A stretch of 64,000 nt of DNA, from positions 248,001 through 312,000 of the forward strand of contig CM065885.1 in assembly GCA_033439255.1 (NCBI GenBank), written 5' to 3'. How positions within the stretch are numbered: the first letter of the stretch is position 1; each line of letters begins with the position of its first letter. Below, piece by piece: positions 1-10,100 of the stretch. The notes under the pieces were generated by a model. The model ran no database searches and had not been told where the DNA came from. It saw nothing but the letters and a program-made list of their open reading frames with translations. The DNA is from Hericium rajendrae. Lineage: Eukaryota > Basidiomycota > Agaricomycetes > Russulales > Hericiaceae. The position numbers and the translations under genes were made by a program.

Positions 1-1
1 C

Positions 2-1564
2 GAGATATTGGAGGCCATTCTGACAGAAAGAAATATCAGAGGAAATCTCGAACAGGAAAAGGCAGTGTGCATTATTGCTGAACACTACATACGAAAAGAT
101 AAAAACCAATTGCTGATGCACATTTCGGGAATCGGTGGAACAGGCAAAACACACGTCGTCAAAGCCGTAGTGGAGTTCTTCCGGCGATGTTCTAGTATTG
201 ATCAACTTATGTTGTCCGCCCCAACCGGCATTGCAGCTGTTCTCATCGGCGGTTACACAGTCCATGCACTCGGGTATTTGCCTGTTTATCAAAATAAAAA
301 TAAGACTGAAGAGTTAGCACAGATATGGAAAACCGTTAAGTACCTGGTGGTGGATGAGGTGTCAATGGTGTCGCCTAACATGCTGTTCGATTTGTCGGAG
401 CGCATTAAGGAAGGTAAGCGTGCGCGAGGCGGCACCAGCGACGCACCATTCGCGGGAGTAAATATGATCTTTACCGGTGATTTCGGCCAACTGAAGCCTG
501 TATTAGCGACATCTCTGCTGTCTCATAAGTGGACTACTCAGCTGGAAACAAATCAGGCACAAAACATGAAAGGTCAAAAGGAGCTTCTTGGTATCAGTCT
601 TTGGCGTCAGGTGAAACCAGTTGTCGAGTTGACTAAAAATTGGCGTCAGAGTTGCGACCCTACTTACGCTGCAATCGTCAATCGCGTTCGCATAGGTAAA
701 GCAACAAATCACTCACGATCGACTGGTCGATCCGACTACGACATCTTATCTCGTCGCACTCTAAACTTGCTTAAATCTCGAGATCCCCGTGCCATCGATG
801 ACTTTCGAGACGCCCCGATCATTGTAGGCACAAGGAAGTTACGAGATGCTTTGAATCAAAGATTAACGTCAGCTAAGGCTGAGCAGTTGAATAAGCCATT
901 AAAAACGTACGTCGCTCGTGACAAACAACACGGCAGATATCTCAAAGGTGAAACTGCCAGCCGTGTTCGTTCGCTCCGACCCGCTCTTACAGAAGAGTCT
1001 TACGGGCATCTCCCATTATTCATAGGCATGCGCGTGATGATAACGGATAACACAGACGTCCTTCACGGCATTGCCAACGGCGCGGAAGGTTATGTGGAGC
1101 ATATTGTTCCTGCACGAGACTGCGAAGGTGAAGAGTATGCTGCATGTGCATATGTGAGGGTTCCTGGCTCCGGATTCAAAATAGATGGATTAGATGCTGA
1201 CCTCGTCCCAGTATTTCCATCCACGACCGGCTTTAAATACCGTACGAGCGACCAGTCCATCCATCACATTACCAGGCAACAACTGCCGCTCGTTCCCGCT
1301 TACGCTTACACTGACTATAAGAGCCAAGGGCGATCGTTGACAAAGGCTATTGTCGACCTCACTGACTGTGGCTCTTTGCAAAGCGCATATGTCATGCTAT
1401 CCCGCGTGCGAACCCTCAATGGTCTCGCTATTCTCCGCTGGTTTCCTCCCAGTAAGATAGATCAGGGATTAACACATGAATTTCGCAACGAGTTCGAACG
1501 ACTGGCTCACCTCCGAGATGCGACAACCGTGTGGTACAATACTGAACACCCTTCAACCACTTGA
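2..1564 (+). CDS. Helitron-type PIF1 helicase, 3' part (5' end outside window)
   Basis: The frame is open from the window edge, so the true start lies upstream; about 520 residues are visible. Superfamily 1B helicase motifs appear in order: Walker A GIGGTGKTHV near residue 41, Walker B VVDEVSMV near 115, TGDFGQLKP near 153, a KNWRQS motif near 210, and the C-terminal YTDYKSQGRSLTKA and VMLSRVRTL motifs near 433 and 465. Seen: motifs and an uninterrupted frame. Known: fungal Helitron proteins end in a helicase domain of this kind, which unwinds DNA during rolling-circle transposition; cellular Pif1 is the alternative. The wording of the last motifs favours Helitron. The Rep nuclease part would lie upstream and cannot be seen. 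No convincing Helitron 3' end (hairpin then CTRR) was found in the next 350 bases. Confidence 0.8.
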   Translation, partial: EILEAILTERNIRGNLEQEKAVCIIAEHYIRKDKNQLLMHISGIGGTGKTHVVKAVVEFFRRCSSIDQLMLSAPTGIAAVLIGGYTVHALGYLPVYQNKNKTEELAQIWKTVKYLVVDEVSMVSPNMLFDLSERIKEGKRARGGTSDAPFAGVNMIFTGDFGQLKPVLATSLLSHKWTTQLETNQAQNMKGQKELLGISLWRQVKPVVELTKNWRQSCDPTYAAIVNRVRIGKATNHSRSTGRSDYDILSRRTLNLLKSRDPRAIDDFRDAPIIVGTRKLRDALNQRLTSAKAEQLNKPLKTYVARDKQHGRYLKGETASRVRSLRPALTEESYGHLPLFIGMRVMITDNTDVLHGIANGAEGYVEHIVPARDCEGEEYAACAYVRVPGSGFKIDGLDADLVPVFPSTTGFKYRTSDQSIHHITRQQLPLVPAYAYTDYKSQGRSLTKAIVDLTDCGSLQSAYVMLSRVRTLNGLAILRWFPPSKIDQGLTHEFRNEFERLAHLRDATTVWYNTEHPSTT

Positions 1565-1911
1565 ACGTGTCACATAGGTCAGTAACAGAGTGGTTCGGCT
1601 TTCAGAAACTGCAAGGGTGACCGTTCGAGGTCAGATTGAGTAAACGTGACCGACCTTGACAGACGGGCGTCAATCTCAATTACCAATCCCCTCTTCCTCC
1701 TTTCATCCATACCACCCTCCATCCCCTCCGACACCACCGCGGCATCCGTCCTATTCGTCGTTCCTTCGAATGATTCGGCAAACATTCAATCTGCTTCACC
1801 GACGCATAATAGTGAGTGCTGTACTGCCGCCTTTTGCCCACAGTCCTGATGCCTGTCGGACTGGTATCATTCAAACAGGCCCATTTTCACTCGCGAGAAG
1901 ATATGCGACGT
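1565..1911. other. Intergenic stretch, no gene seen
   Basis: Pyrimidine-rich stretches and no conserved coding frame. Several short overlapping open frames occur here but none resembles a protein. It separates the helicase from the captured-looking gene fragments that follow. Confidence 0.5.
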
Positions 1912-2389
1912 CAAGGCGAACATCCCGGCTGTCCCCAGCGGGGCGCCGAGCGGGCCGAAGGTGCGCGAGTGGGGCAAGCCCCAGGCGGGCGCTCCGCCGA
2001 GCAAGGCGCTCGGGAACGATGCGCAGCAGGGGTATAATAAGCCGGTTGGGAGGCGATGTCGGCGCATGACCGGGAAGAGGAGGACCGGATACTGGCGGGG
2101 AGGGCTGGCAAGTCGGATGAGGAGCTCGAGGCGGAGCGGAAGGAGGCGCGGAGACGGGACGAGGAGAACTCGTTTAGAGATGTAAGTGCTGTTCGTATCG
2201 GCATTTGGATGCGCTCATGAACTCGGATGTGGACAGCGTGAACGACGTTATGAACCCCGCGAACGTGCACGTATCCAAGCACTCGAGCGGTCCATCGCAC
2301 GTGACCATGCAACCGCCGATGCCGAGGCGCGCGACCGCACGGAGATGCGCGCGCGGCTCGACGTCTGGGACGACGAGGAGTCGGACAAC
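1912..2389 (+). pseudogene. RBM25-like splicing factor fragment
   Basis: Coding stretches match the central part of basidiomycete RBM25-like (U1-associated, PWI-domain) splicing factors. First a piece reading GPKVREWGKPQAGAPP (about 1,950-2,000), then an acidic/basic helix containing EELEAERKEARRRDEENSFR, a recognisable intron (GTAAGT at 2182 to CAG at 2236), and then RERRYEPRERARIQALERS and MRARLDVWDDEESD. The match stops abruptly near 2389, where the sequence turns into an unrelated reading frame. Neither the N-terminal RNA-recognition motif nor the C-terminal PWI domain is present. A fragment keeping its intron behind a Helitron helicase suggests DNA-level gene capture; this is inference. 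The family call rests on recalled similarity, not on a search. Confidence 0.6.
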
Positions 2390-3060
2390 CTGTGTTCATT
2401 ACGGAGAAGACGGCTACCATGTATGCCGAGCGTAGCGCGGTCGTGGCGGGACGCGATCTGCTCAGCCGACTCATCAAGGCGGAGAGCACGCGCATGGACG
2501 ACCAGGACGTCCTGTTGCGTAAGCCGCACACGCTCCGCACAAAACGACGAGGTGAAGCGTGAGATCTATCCTCCATGTCTCTGTGGTGATGCTGAATTTG
2601 CGCGACAGGATGGGTACGAACCGGGCGCTTTTCCGGCTGGCCACACATCTCACCATATAGATCCAGTTGGGCAGCGAGCTGCTCGACCAATGGACGGAGA
2701 ACTCTACTATGGACGAACTCAATGCACTTCTGCGGGACACAGATGCGCACAACGTACTCGCCACGTGTACGATCATCATAGACCAGTCATCACTATACCT
2801 CTGACAGAATTGTCAACGTCATCTGCATGCGCCGCGAGCAAAGCCATTCTCTCAAGCACATGCGTCGTCTTTCCGATGTCACCGTCGCCACTCCGTTCCA
2901 TTCACAGATCCAAAAGTTACCCGCACTGGTCTTCATTGTCGCTCGTATCGGTCTGATGCTCAGGTGAGTCCTTAGTGTCATCCGCTACTATCTTCGGAAA
3001 TTGCAGTCATACTGATTTATATATCGCCAGATGGGCGCATTTGTTTCTACACACGTATTG
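2390..3060 (+). pseudogene. Unidentified gene fragment fused behind the RBM25-like piece
   Basis: Protein-like stretches lie in changing frames. FITEKTATMYAERSAVVAG and DLLSRLIKAESTRMDDQ fall at about 2,397-2,515, LRDRMGTNRALFRLATHL at about 2,600-2,650, LGSELLDQWTENSTMDELN at about 2,665-2,720, and a last block ending KLPALVFIVARIGLML at about 2,900-2,965, followed by a GTGAGT donor. Regular amphipathic patterning suggests a helical protein. I do not recognise the family. The frames do not connect with simple introns throughout, so it is probably decayed. The abrupt junction with the RBM25-like piece near 2390 suggests two separately captured fragments. Confidence 0.35.
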
Positions 3061-3187
3061 ACTCCGATGTTTAAATCTTCTTCATCGACATCAAATTAAT
3101 ATGTAAACTGTTATTATACATCGAGCACGCAAATAAAGGCGCGTTAAAAAACCCCTCCGGGGAAAAAAGCTACCTCCATTCACACTA

Positions 3188-4277
3188 TCAGTTCTCTCCC
3201 ATGTCCTCTGCTGTTTCCTCCTCCCCGTCGATTTGCACCGCATGGACGACTGACATCTGCATACTGTTACTCTGCAGAACTGGCTGAGTGAAAAGTCTCT
3301 GCAAAATCATAGTCAATCGCACATTTCTATACCAACGCCGCGTGCTTACCGTTGGGAAGTCCTCGACTGCACATAGTCGAATCACCTGATTGAATGAGAA
3401 GTGCACCTTAACCACCGGCAGACCATTGGGTAGGCGAGAGCCCACAAGTTCAAATCTAAGCTGCACATCCAGAAGGTCGCCCTTAGAATATTGAAGGTGA
3501 TGCAAGCGCGCAAGACGACCATCCGGCTTCCGCTCCGCAAATATAGGCTTCGACACGACGCGCCACTTATTGACCACATCTGCAGCGCGCGTGCGACCCT
3601 GGGGATCGTCGACGAGTGTCAATGCCGACGGAAGATGCTGGTTCTCGGGAACAATCTACAATCACGATGAGAACGGGCTAATTCATAATGGTGCTTATAC
3701 TACTCGCACCTTTGTAAAGGCCCGCTGCTCCATAAACAGTTTACTGCTGTCGGATGCAACTGTAGACGGCACTACTTCATGCGTGACTATCGAGCGCTCG
3801 ATAAGTCGAACCATGTCAAGCAAGCACCGCCGCTGTATTTCGAACTGATCCGCAAAAGGACCGGGAAGGAGTTCGAGATGAAGAACAGCCTTGCACGCAT
3901 TTCTGCTCGTCCTGCCAACAACCATCTTCAATCACCACATCAAAAAAATGTAAAAAAGCAACTCACCCATCCCAATTGCCCGTCCACTGAAGGTTATGCC
4001 TCCCTAAAACTCCAATCGTTCTAACCTCAATGTCATAATATACGCCAGAATCTGACTGAAGCGGCATGTGACAGACCCTGAACTGACGCGACGGATCCCC
4101 TATTATCGGCATGCTAGCCACGAACATCCATTTAGTCAGTTCTTCGTAAGTCACGGGAACCTTGCGTCGGTCAGGCATTGTCTCCTTGTTCGCGGGATCT
4201 TGAAGGAGACGACAAACATTGCCGGGATACGCGTCTCTGACGAATCGAGCACCATCTGAAGCTGTATTCCGATTCAT
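3188..4277 (-). CDS. Hypothetical protein, four exons (about 309 aa)
   Basis: On the minus strand four exons join without breaking frame: 4277-3967, 3911-3710, 3655-3350 and 3298-3188. Each intron starts GTGAGT, GTGCGA or GTAAGC and ends in CAG or TAG. I chose the ATG at 4277 because the frame opens just upstream with no earlier in-frame ATG. A TATA-like TTATAAA lies on the same strand at about 4372-4378. The product has no signal peptide or membrane segment that I can see and ends in an acidic tail (EEETAEDMGEN). I do not recognise the family. It lies head-to-head with the next gene across about 720 bases that hold the tandem repeat and palindromes, so the two may share control. Confidence 0.6.
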
Positions 4278-4654
4278 CAACGACACCTACTTAGAAAACT
4301 TTCTGTACTCACTGAGAATGAAGGACATTGTGATTCAACCTTGAGGTGTAAATCCCCTACCCTCTCGCGCCCTTTATAACATGACTTCCACGGATCTATC
4401 GTGGTTTGTCGGCCTACAACTTTCTGCTTCCGTTGAGGACCTCTCTCTCAAATCATCCTAGTACTCGCCAACTAGGTGCACATCAGTCGACGGCGATAAC
4501 GCCGCATATCCATAGCATACTGCGCATCAAACGCCCACATTCCAGGCACGTTCTATGCCAGATCTATGCTGCGCATTTGATCCAATGCTGGCTATCACTA
4601 CCGTGGCGAAAATTTACCGGCACTGGCGGTCATAACGCTGCACAGTCGCTATCG

Positions 4655-4886
4655 ACCTCGGACTTCTGATGCCCGACCTCCGCATCCTCCAATACAATTC
4701 GGAACATACCTTAATCGAATGCCTTAACCTCGGACTTCCGATGGCCGACCTCCGTACCCTCCAATACACTTCAGAACATAACTTAATCGAAGGCATCAAC
4801 CCTCGGACGTCCGACCACCGACCTCCGTACCCTCCAATATATTTCGGAACATACTTTAATCGAAGGCCTGGACTTCGGACTGCCGA
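4655..4886. repeat. Three-copy 72-bp tandem repeat with CGG-N4-CCG palindromes
   Basis: Units begin at 4655, 4727 and 4799, with a partial fourth near 4867. Each contains a CTCGGAC..CCGA core, a CCGACCTCCG..CCTCCAATA block and a CGGAACATA..TTAATCGAA block. Exact CGG-N4-CCG palindromes occur at 4731-4740, 4804-4813 and 4876-4885. The repeat sits between two divergent genes, starting at 4277 (minus) and 4996 (plus). Confidence 0.8.
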
Positions 4887-4995
4887 GGCTCGAGTTCCGA
4901 GTTCCGCTCACAACGACACTCCTTCCTGTGGATGCCTTCATAAAAGTACGGCAATGCACACGACGATATTCTGTCTCACCTTGAACCTATCCACC

Positions 4996-6416
4996 ATGCC
5001 CCCGAAGCGAAGCCTCGACTCGATTGTCGCCGGAGACAGAAACAACAGACGCAAGACCACTCACCGGTGAGTATATCTTCCTCTTTACGTCTTATATTAT
5101 CTCTTCATTATCTTTGGCTATAGTGATAAACAGTTGCAGGATGAAGATGCTCCCGCCAACGACACCGAAGAAGAACAGTCTAGGTCAGTATCAATTCACA
5201 ACATCAGACGAACAACGGCTCACCTTGCAATCTTCCCGCAGGTCATCCTTGACCGTGAGTGAAGGCCCACAGCAGGCGCCTTCTCCGGGTATGCCGGCGT
5301 CGGACAATGCCGCAGCCATCAACGATCCCACATCTTATCCAACCGGCACCCGCAAGTCACCTCTGACCGGTCATGAGTGAGTTACCTTTGTACAAGTCTC
5401 GTTTTCGACTGCAACTGACTAACATTCCAGAGTAACCGTTCATGCCGCTGGGTTTTCCACCAATGATGATACAGCTGCTTCCAATAAGCGGGGTTCTGCC
5501 GATACAGGCCTTGCTGATACGAGTCGCGCGTCTGTGTCTTCTCCCCAGAACCGCACTGCGCCTTCCGGTACCTTCACGATCACCGTTGACGAGCTCCGAA
5601 ACATTCTCCAAGACAAGCCATATTTCAATGACAAGTGCATCCAGTAAGTTTGCTTGCTGTTACACGGTCGAGCACGATATTCAATTTAATGTCCCCTCAG
5701 ACGCACTCTCAACACCTTAATGTGGACCGATCCCGCCACGAACACATACTCCATTCACCGCTTGCCCGACAATCTCGTCTGGGAAAAGACACAAGATCAC
5801 AAAGCCTCTCCATCAAATACATTGCATGTCCGAGGTTCTGCATCCCCTTGCGTCGTGTGGATCGTAGGCGACGTTTCCAGTATGTGGTTCTTCGACAGCC
5901 GCGGCGATCCCGTCAGCCGCCCTGCAATATCTGTTAAACCCCTACTCGACTCCGCACTCACAATCGCCCGTCGCCACACGGGTTCCACCGCATCCGCTTC
6001 GTCGCAAACGATGGAAGAGGCCTTCAAACAGATTCGGGCATCCACTTTCTGTACGTACCGGAAACGAGGGCAGTCAGCAACAAGAGTGCGTAGCCAGACC
6101 TCATCAACTTTGCCTTCTATTCATCCTCATATTGCAGCCCGCAAAATTCAAGAAAATATTCAACGGCTGTGCAGCTGACCCCGCCCACCTTTATCCTGTA
6201 ACGGGCTTGACCGACCGCATTACTCCAGCGGATGTAAAGGAAGGTGATCTCGTTCTTATGGAAGCGTGCATAACGCGCTTCAACGAGAATGCGAACAAGA
6301 AGCCAGCCGTCGCCGCCAATTGGCGCAAGCTCTTCGAACTTCGCTCTGTCACCTTGCTCGCATGCCCTGTCGATGATAACGACAGCGATGCTGACAATAC
6401 CGGCGAAGACAACTGA
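4996..6416 (+). CDS. Hypothetical protein, six exons (about 380 aa)
   Basis: Exons 4996-5066, 5124-5183, 5242-5376, 5431-5643, 5701-6085 and 6138-6416 join in frame, with introns of 52-58 bp. The ATG follows a CCACC context. The N-terminus is basic (MPPKRSLDSI, then NNRRKTTH), like a nuclear localisation signal. A Ser/Pro/Ala-rich disordered stretch follows, then a folded C-terminal half from TFTITVDELRNILQ onward, with TLNTLMWTDPATNTYSIHRL and a WIVGDVSSMWFFDSRGDP block. The tail is acidic (DDNDSDADNTGEDN). No known domain is recognised. It is first of five rightward genes, and three palindromes of a 72-bp repeat lie 110-340 bases upstream. Confidence 0.6.
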
Positions 6417-6817
6417 TGACATATCAGTTAGCACTTAGAGAAGATTCAACGTCCACTCACCGGAAGATGATGCAACTCATCTTTGTACGACCCGATTCAA
6501 CTCTGCTCGTATTAGCGTGATTTCTTACTTTATTTTTTCATTTCTTACCTACTTCGCCATCTACATCGCATGTATATCAATTTATCTATCCTAATCAGAG
6601 AGTAAATTTGAATATTGCCACGAACCCTCTCTCCACCACTCTTAACTGAACTGAACAGTCCGTGCGCTTCACCCACGTGACCATACGCCGCTGTCTCCGT
6701 CCGAAATCACATTTCCCCACACGCCAACGTCCACCCGACTGCAAACTCTCCCATCGCCCTGCATATCTCGTACACGGTGCGCTTCTCCTTCTCCGATCTT
6801 CAAATCCCATATGTTAA
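6417..6817. other. Intergenic stretch between two cassette genes
   Basis: About 400 bases, AT-rich in its first half, with no coding frame I can support. It presumably holds the terminator of the upstream gene and the promoter of the next; no clear TATA box or palindrome was seen. Confidence 0.5.
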
Positions 6818-7277
6818 ATGTCAACCGCTATTCCCAAAGCCATGCCTGACACCATTATCAAGTTCCCCGCTATTGGCCAAATCCTCATCGACCGTGACGC
6901 GCAAGTTCGTCTTGTATCTGTCACCACCTACCTCATTCTAACGAAAGACCTTGCCCTATTTGCAGGCCTACATTATGCGCTGTTTGGCCCGACGAGACAA
7001 ATTGGTTATTTCTTGCGAAATGATGCAATCAAACACAGGGGAGAACTACTTTTACATTCCCACTCATCCCCTTGCGCCCACCAGCAAACTCGCTTTCCAA
7101 GACGCATTCGTCACTATCAAGAGTTACTCTCGTCCGGACAACCCTCCACATGTCGAGCTACATATCTCAGCTTCCTACAACTCCCATCATCCCATCCTCG
7201 GCAACTTTTACGAACGACTTGAAAGCCCTGTCGCCAATCACCATTTGTATCTAGGCCATTTATTACACCAGTCTTAA
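6818..7277 (+). CDS. Small hypothetical protein, two exons (about 135 aa)
   Basis: Exons 6818-6913 and 6966-7277 join in frame through a 52-bp intron (GTATCT to GCAG). The protein begins MSTAIPKAMPDTIIKFPAIG and continues into AYIMRCLARRDKLVISCEMM. Several blocks of alternating hydrophobic residues suggest a small beta-rich fold (ENYFYIPTHPLAP, HVELHISASYNSHHP). It ends LYLGHLLHQS. There is no signal peptide and no known motif. It is the second of five same-direction small genes; spacing on both sides (about 400 and 190 bases) suggests separate promoters. Function unknown. Confidence 0.5.
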
Positions 7278-7417
7278 TGAGTCTACCTACCTTCCACTTT
7301 TCGACGCTCGTCTAATATGATCCGTTTATTTTCTACATCAGCCAAAAACTTCCCGTGACTGTTCTGTCCTCTTATCTACTGCTCATACTTAGAATGCACA
7401 GCCCCTAACTCGCAATC

Positions 7418-7426
7418 TATATATAA
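7418..7426 (+). promoter_or_regulatory. TATA box of the third cassette gene
   Basis: CTATATATAAG lies about 45 bases upstream of the ATG at 7472. It is the clearest TATA box in the cassette. Confidence 0.5.
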
Positions 7427-7471
7427 GACACGCTTCATGCCTCAAATCCCTCATTCTCAGCTTCCCTCGCC

Positions 7472-8035
7472 ATGTGCTCTGACTGCAAGGTGGGCCGCAC
7501 GGTTCTCATGCCATCCGCGACGCTTACCTCTCGCTACAGCGCAAAAACATCCGCGCCCTCTACATCTCTGCCGCACAATGTGCACAATGGATACACGCCG
7601 AGGTTGTCCACCATGCCGAAAACAATCCGACGAGTGTCCCTTCACTCTCGTTCTGGCTCGGCAACGATAAGCCAATCTCCCGTGAAATCACCATCGTCGT
7701 GAACAACCACAAGCGTGTCCCTTTCGTCGCCTTCATGACGGAAGAACGCCGATCATCGCCAGCTTCAGCTCATATCGCACAACGCTTCCCTGGCCGTCAA
7801 TGGCACGGCGAATTAGTGCTATTCCGACGGGCCACAAATTCCAACCGCCTACTCAACATTCGCTCATGTGAAAATGCACTGGTCTCAAAGGCCATAGATC
7901 AGTACGTACTTCCTGTCCTCCAGACTTATCACCTCTGACACCTGTCGCAGGCTTACCGCTACACCGGCCGTCCGCCGCCGCCGCACTCTCGCTCTGCGCG
8001 AACTTCTCAGAAGGGCTGCAGAACTTATGAGTTAA
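7472..8035 (+). CDS. Hypothetical protein, three exons (about 154 aa)
   Basis: Exons 7472-7489, 7540-7901 and 7951-8035 add up to 155 codons without a stop. The tiny first exon (MCSDCK) is the weakest part of the model. The body reads NIRALYISAAQCAQWIHAEV, then SFWLGNDKPISREITIVVNN, then FVAFMTEERRSSPASAHIAQ, and ends in a basic, probably helical tail (PAVRRRRTLALRELLRRAAE). A TATA box sits about 45 bases upstream. The last intron is placed by a GTACGT donor and a CGCAG acceptor. Family and function are not recognised. It is third in the rightward gene series. Confidence 0.5.
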
Positions 8036-8182
8036 CAGTTAATAGTCATCTTTGTCTTGCCGTGTTTATCTTGCCGTCCGCGTAATACAATTATGCTATT
8101 ATCATCCGAACGCATACCTTGCGCAGCTATAATCACCGTCTGAGGATCGGTCAGAAATAACCCGAACGAAACACCCAGCCAT

Positions 8183-8283
8183 CGGACATCCGACAGCAAA
8201 ATAACCCGACTATCGGACATCCGACAGCATAATGACCCGGGCTCGGCACTTCCCCGATCACAACACACCCTCTCCGACGTCCG
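8183..8283. promoter_or_regulatory. CGG-N4-CCG palindromes upstream of the fourth cassette gene
   Basis: CGGACATCCG occurs at 8183-8192 and again at 8214-8223 inside a 31-base-spaced repeat. A degenerate CCGACGTCCG lies at 8274-8283. The next ATG is at 8369. The same CGG-N4-CCG pattern lies in front of the first cassette gene. Zn2Cys6 fungal transcription factors bind paired CGG half-sites, so a shared regulator is plausible but inferred. Confidence 0.45.
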
Positions 8284-8368
8284 ATATCAACATAACCCCG
8301 AACCGCCCTTACACCACTGACAGCCTGAAAAAAAAAGCCAACCACTAACTGTCACCTACCATCATACC

Positions 8369-8928
8369 ATGATGCACAACGACGTACGCTTTTGTTCCTT
8401 TGCTGTTTCTCTCTCTCTCATCAACAACGACAGGAACCCACCATCTGGAATGCTGTCATCATTCATCCTGACTTCCCCGGCGAACATCCGTTCACGTCGC
8501 GAGAGATATTGCAATCCTACTTCGACAGCTGCTCTCTACAAGTCACGCCATCGGGCGACATCCCCGACAGTGAATTGCACAGTATCTTGGGGCCTGGACT
8601 CTTAGTCAATTTTGCCAATCTGTACGAGAGCGGACCGCTCGCGCATGACTGGTATTACGCCCTCTTTGCCATTCATCCTGACCTCGCGTTCAATAAACCC
8701 GTCAATTCTATTGCATCTAGTGTCCGTCGGCCACCTTTCCCACACATCCGCGGACCTATTGTCGTGCTCAAAAATGGTCCGCTAGGTGGGCGTTGGAGCG
8801 CACTAGACCGCTTAGAACCTTCCGCGGTCACTAAATGTATCTGGTGGTATCACATGAGCGGTCGCGCTGTCGACGAAGTCCACGGAGAACGAGAGTTGAC
8901 TCGATTCTTACAGACGTTAAATAACTGA
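8369..8928 (+). CDS. Hypothetical protein, two exons (about 169 aa)
   Basis: A short first exon (8369-8383, MMHND) is spliced by a 50-bp intron (GTACGC to ACAG) to 8434-8928. The product reads EPTIWNAVIIHPDFPGEHPF, ILGPGLLVNFANLYESGPLA, HDWYYALFAIHPDLAFNKPV, GPIVVLKNGPLGGRWSALDR and LTRFLQTLNN. It is cytosolic-looking, without membrane segments or recognised catalytic motifs. Two palindromes lie 146-186 bases upstream. The stop is only 33 bases before the next ATG, the tightest spacing in the cassette. Family not recognised. Confidence 0.55.
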
Positions 8929-8961
8929 CGTCTTCGGTCGGCCTCCACCCTTCCCACACCA

Positions 8962-9957
8962 ATGCACACCATGCTACCCCCGTCCCCACCATATCCACTC
9001 GCCCGCTCGCCACTTGACAAAGTGGCCATTGACGTACATCTCCTACTCCTTGAAACATGTTGCTTCGAAACATTATCCATGCTGCGCGCCACCTCCCGTT
9101 ATTGGAAAGCCCGAATCGAAGCCTTCATCAACGGCCTCTGGAATACGACACTCTCCCAATTCGTCCACAACCCCGCCGCATTTCGTAACATGCTCGACTA
9201 CACTCACTCTATTGTTTCGGGCTCCCTCATCTTATACATTCTCCTCCACGCCACCTCCCTACGCACATGGACCCCCGGTGACATGGACCTATACTGCCCG
9301 ATGTATGCAGCTGCATATGTTCTTGAGTATCTCTGTCGACAAGAAGGATATCGCACGTATGGTTCCGATGACGACCTCAGCTCCCTCCCAATGCGCGACT
9401 ATATCGGAGGCATCCTAATAGTCATCAAATTATTCCACCCTTCGAGTGGAAAACATATCGACCTCATCTGCAGTTCACGTGCCAGTGCCAAATATCCCCT
9501 CACATTTTTTTGGGGCACGCCAGTCATGAATTTCTTTACGGGTACGTCATCTACCTTCTCAGTACAACTCTAACTTATCAGTCTGTCAGGTCACGACTTC
9601 TGTGTCGCATACCCACTCTGGACACTACGTGGCGTTGGGTGTATTCGACCCATCACCGAATGGGATCGCAGAATTAGAAAATGTGCGCTCAAATATGCGC
9701 GCCGAGGTTACTTCTTAACAAAATTCTCGACCGCACCATGGCTCCACACGACCGTTCGCAATCATGACATATACTGCCCCCATGCGTCCCGAGAGTTTCA
9801 CGACAGAGGCTGCATGTCCTTCACTTTCTCTTCCCGCCTATCACTCCCAGAACATCGACCTACCTGTCTTCCCATCTGGAGAATTGGAGGAGACCGATGC
9901 CCGTATTGTTCCAAGATCTCTGACACTGCCATTCTCCTACGCCATAACATTGCCTAA
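8962..9957 (+). CDS. Agaricomycete-type protein with YFL..CP..C tail (about 315 aa)
   Basis: Exons 8962-9541 and 9590-9957 join in frame. The N-terminus resembles an F-box-like helical segment (VAIDVHLLLLETCCFETLSM followed by RATSRYWKARIEAFI). The middle has WTPGDMDLYCP and IGGILIVIKLFHPSSGKHID, reminiscent of a nucleotidyltransferase-like fold often annotated as hypothetical in mushrooms. The second exon has DFCVAYPLWTLRGVG, RGYFLTKFSTAPWLH and a Cys-rich end (DIYCPHASREFHDRGCMSF, GGDRCPYC). I recall abundant Agaricomycete proteins with this CAYP..T..G order, without an assigned function. It is last in the series; the upstream gene ends 33 bases before. Confidence 0.55.
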
Positions 9958-9973
9958 CGTGTTTCTTCGCCGT

Positions 9974-10100
9974 AGCCTCATTGCTTAGCTTCCCGCACTT
10001 AATGTCTCTATATTCCTACTTCCGTCTTATACTTAAATTTTTAGATTAATAGAGCCTCATCGCTTAGCTTCCCGCGCTTAACGTCTCTATATTCCTACTT
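9974..10100. repeat. 48-bp direct repeat
   Basis: 9974-10021 and 10053-10100 are near-identical copies of a block beginning AGCCTCATTGCTTAGC and ending TATTCCTACTT, separated by 31 bases. It lies just behind the last cassette gene and may be a slippage duplication of its 3' region. Confidence 0.75.

Noticed and set aside
1911-2750. Minus-strand frame of 279 codons
   Set aside because: It lies opposite the RBM25-like coding pieces, which have family-specific sequence and a real intron on the plus strand.
3120-3180. CCCCTCCGGGG hairpin as a Helitron 3' end for the first helicase
   Set aside because: The bases after it read GCTACC, not CTRR, and the spacing is poor.
4364-4900. CRISPR-like array in the 72-bp repeats
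   Set aside because: The units are contiguous tandem copies without unique spacers, in eukaryotic intergenic DNA.
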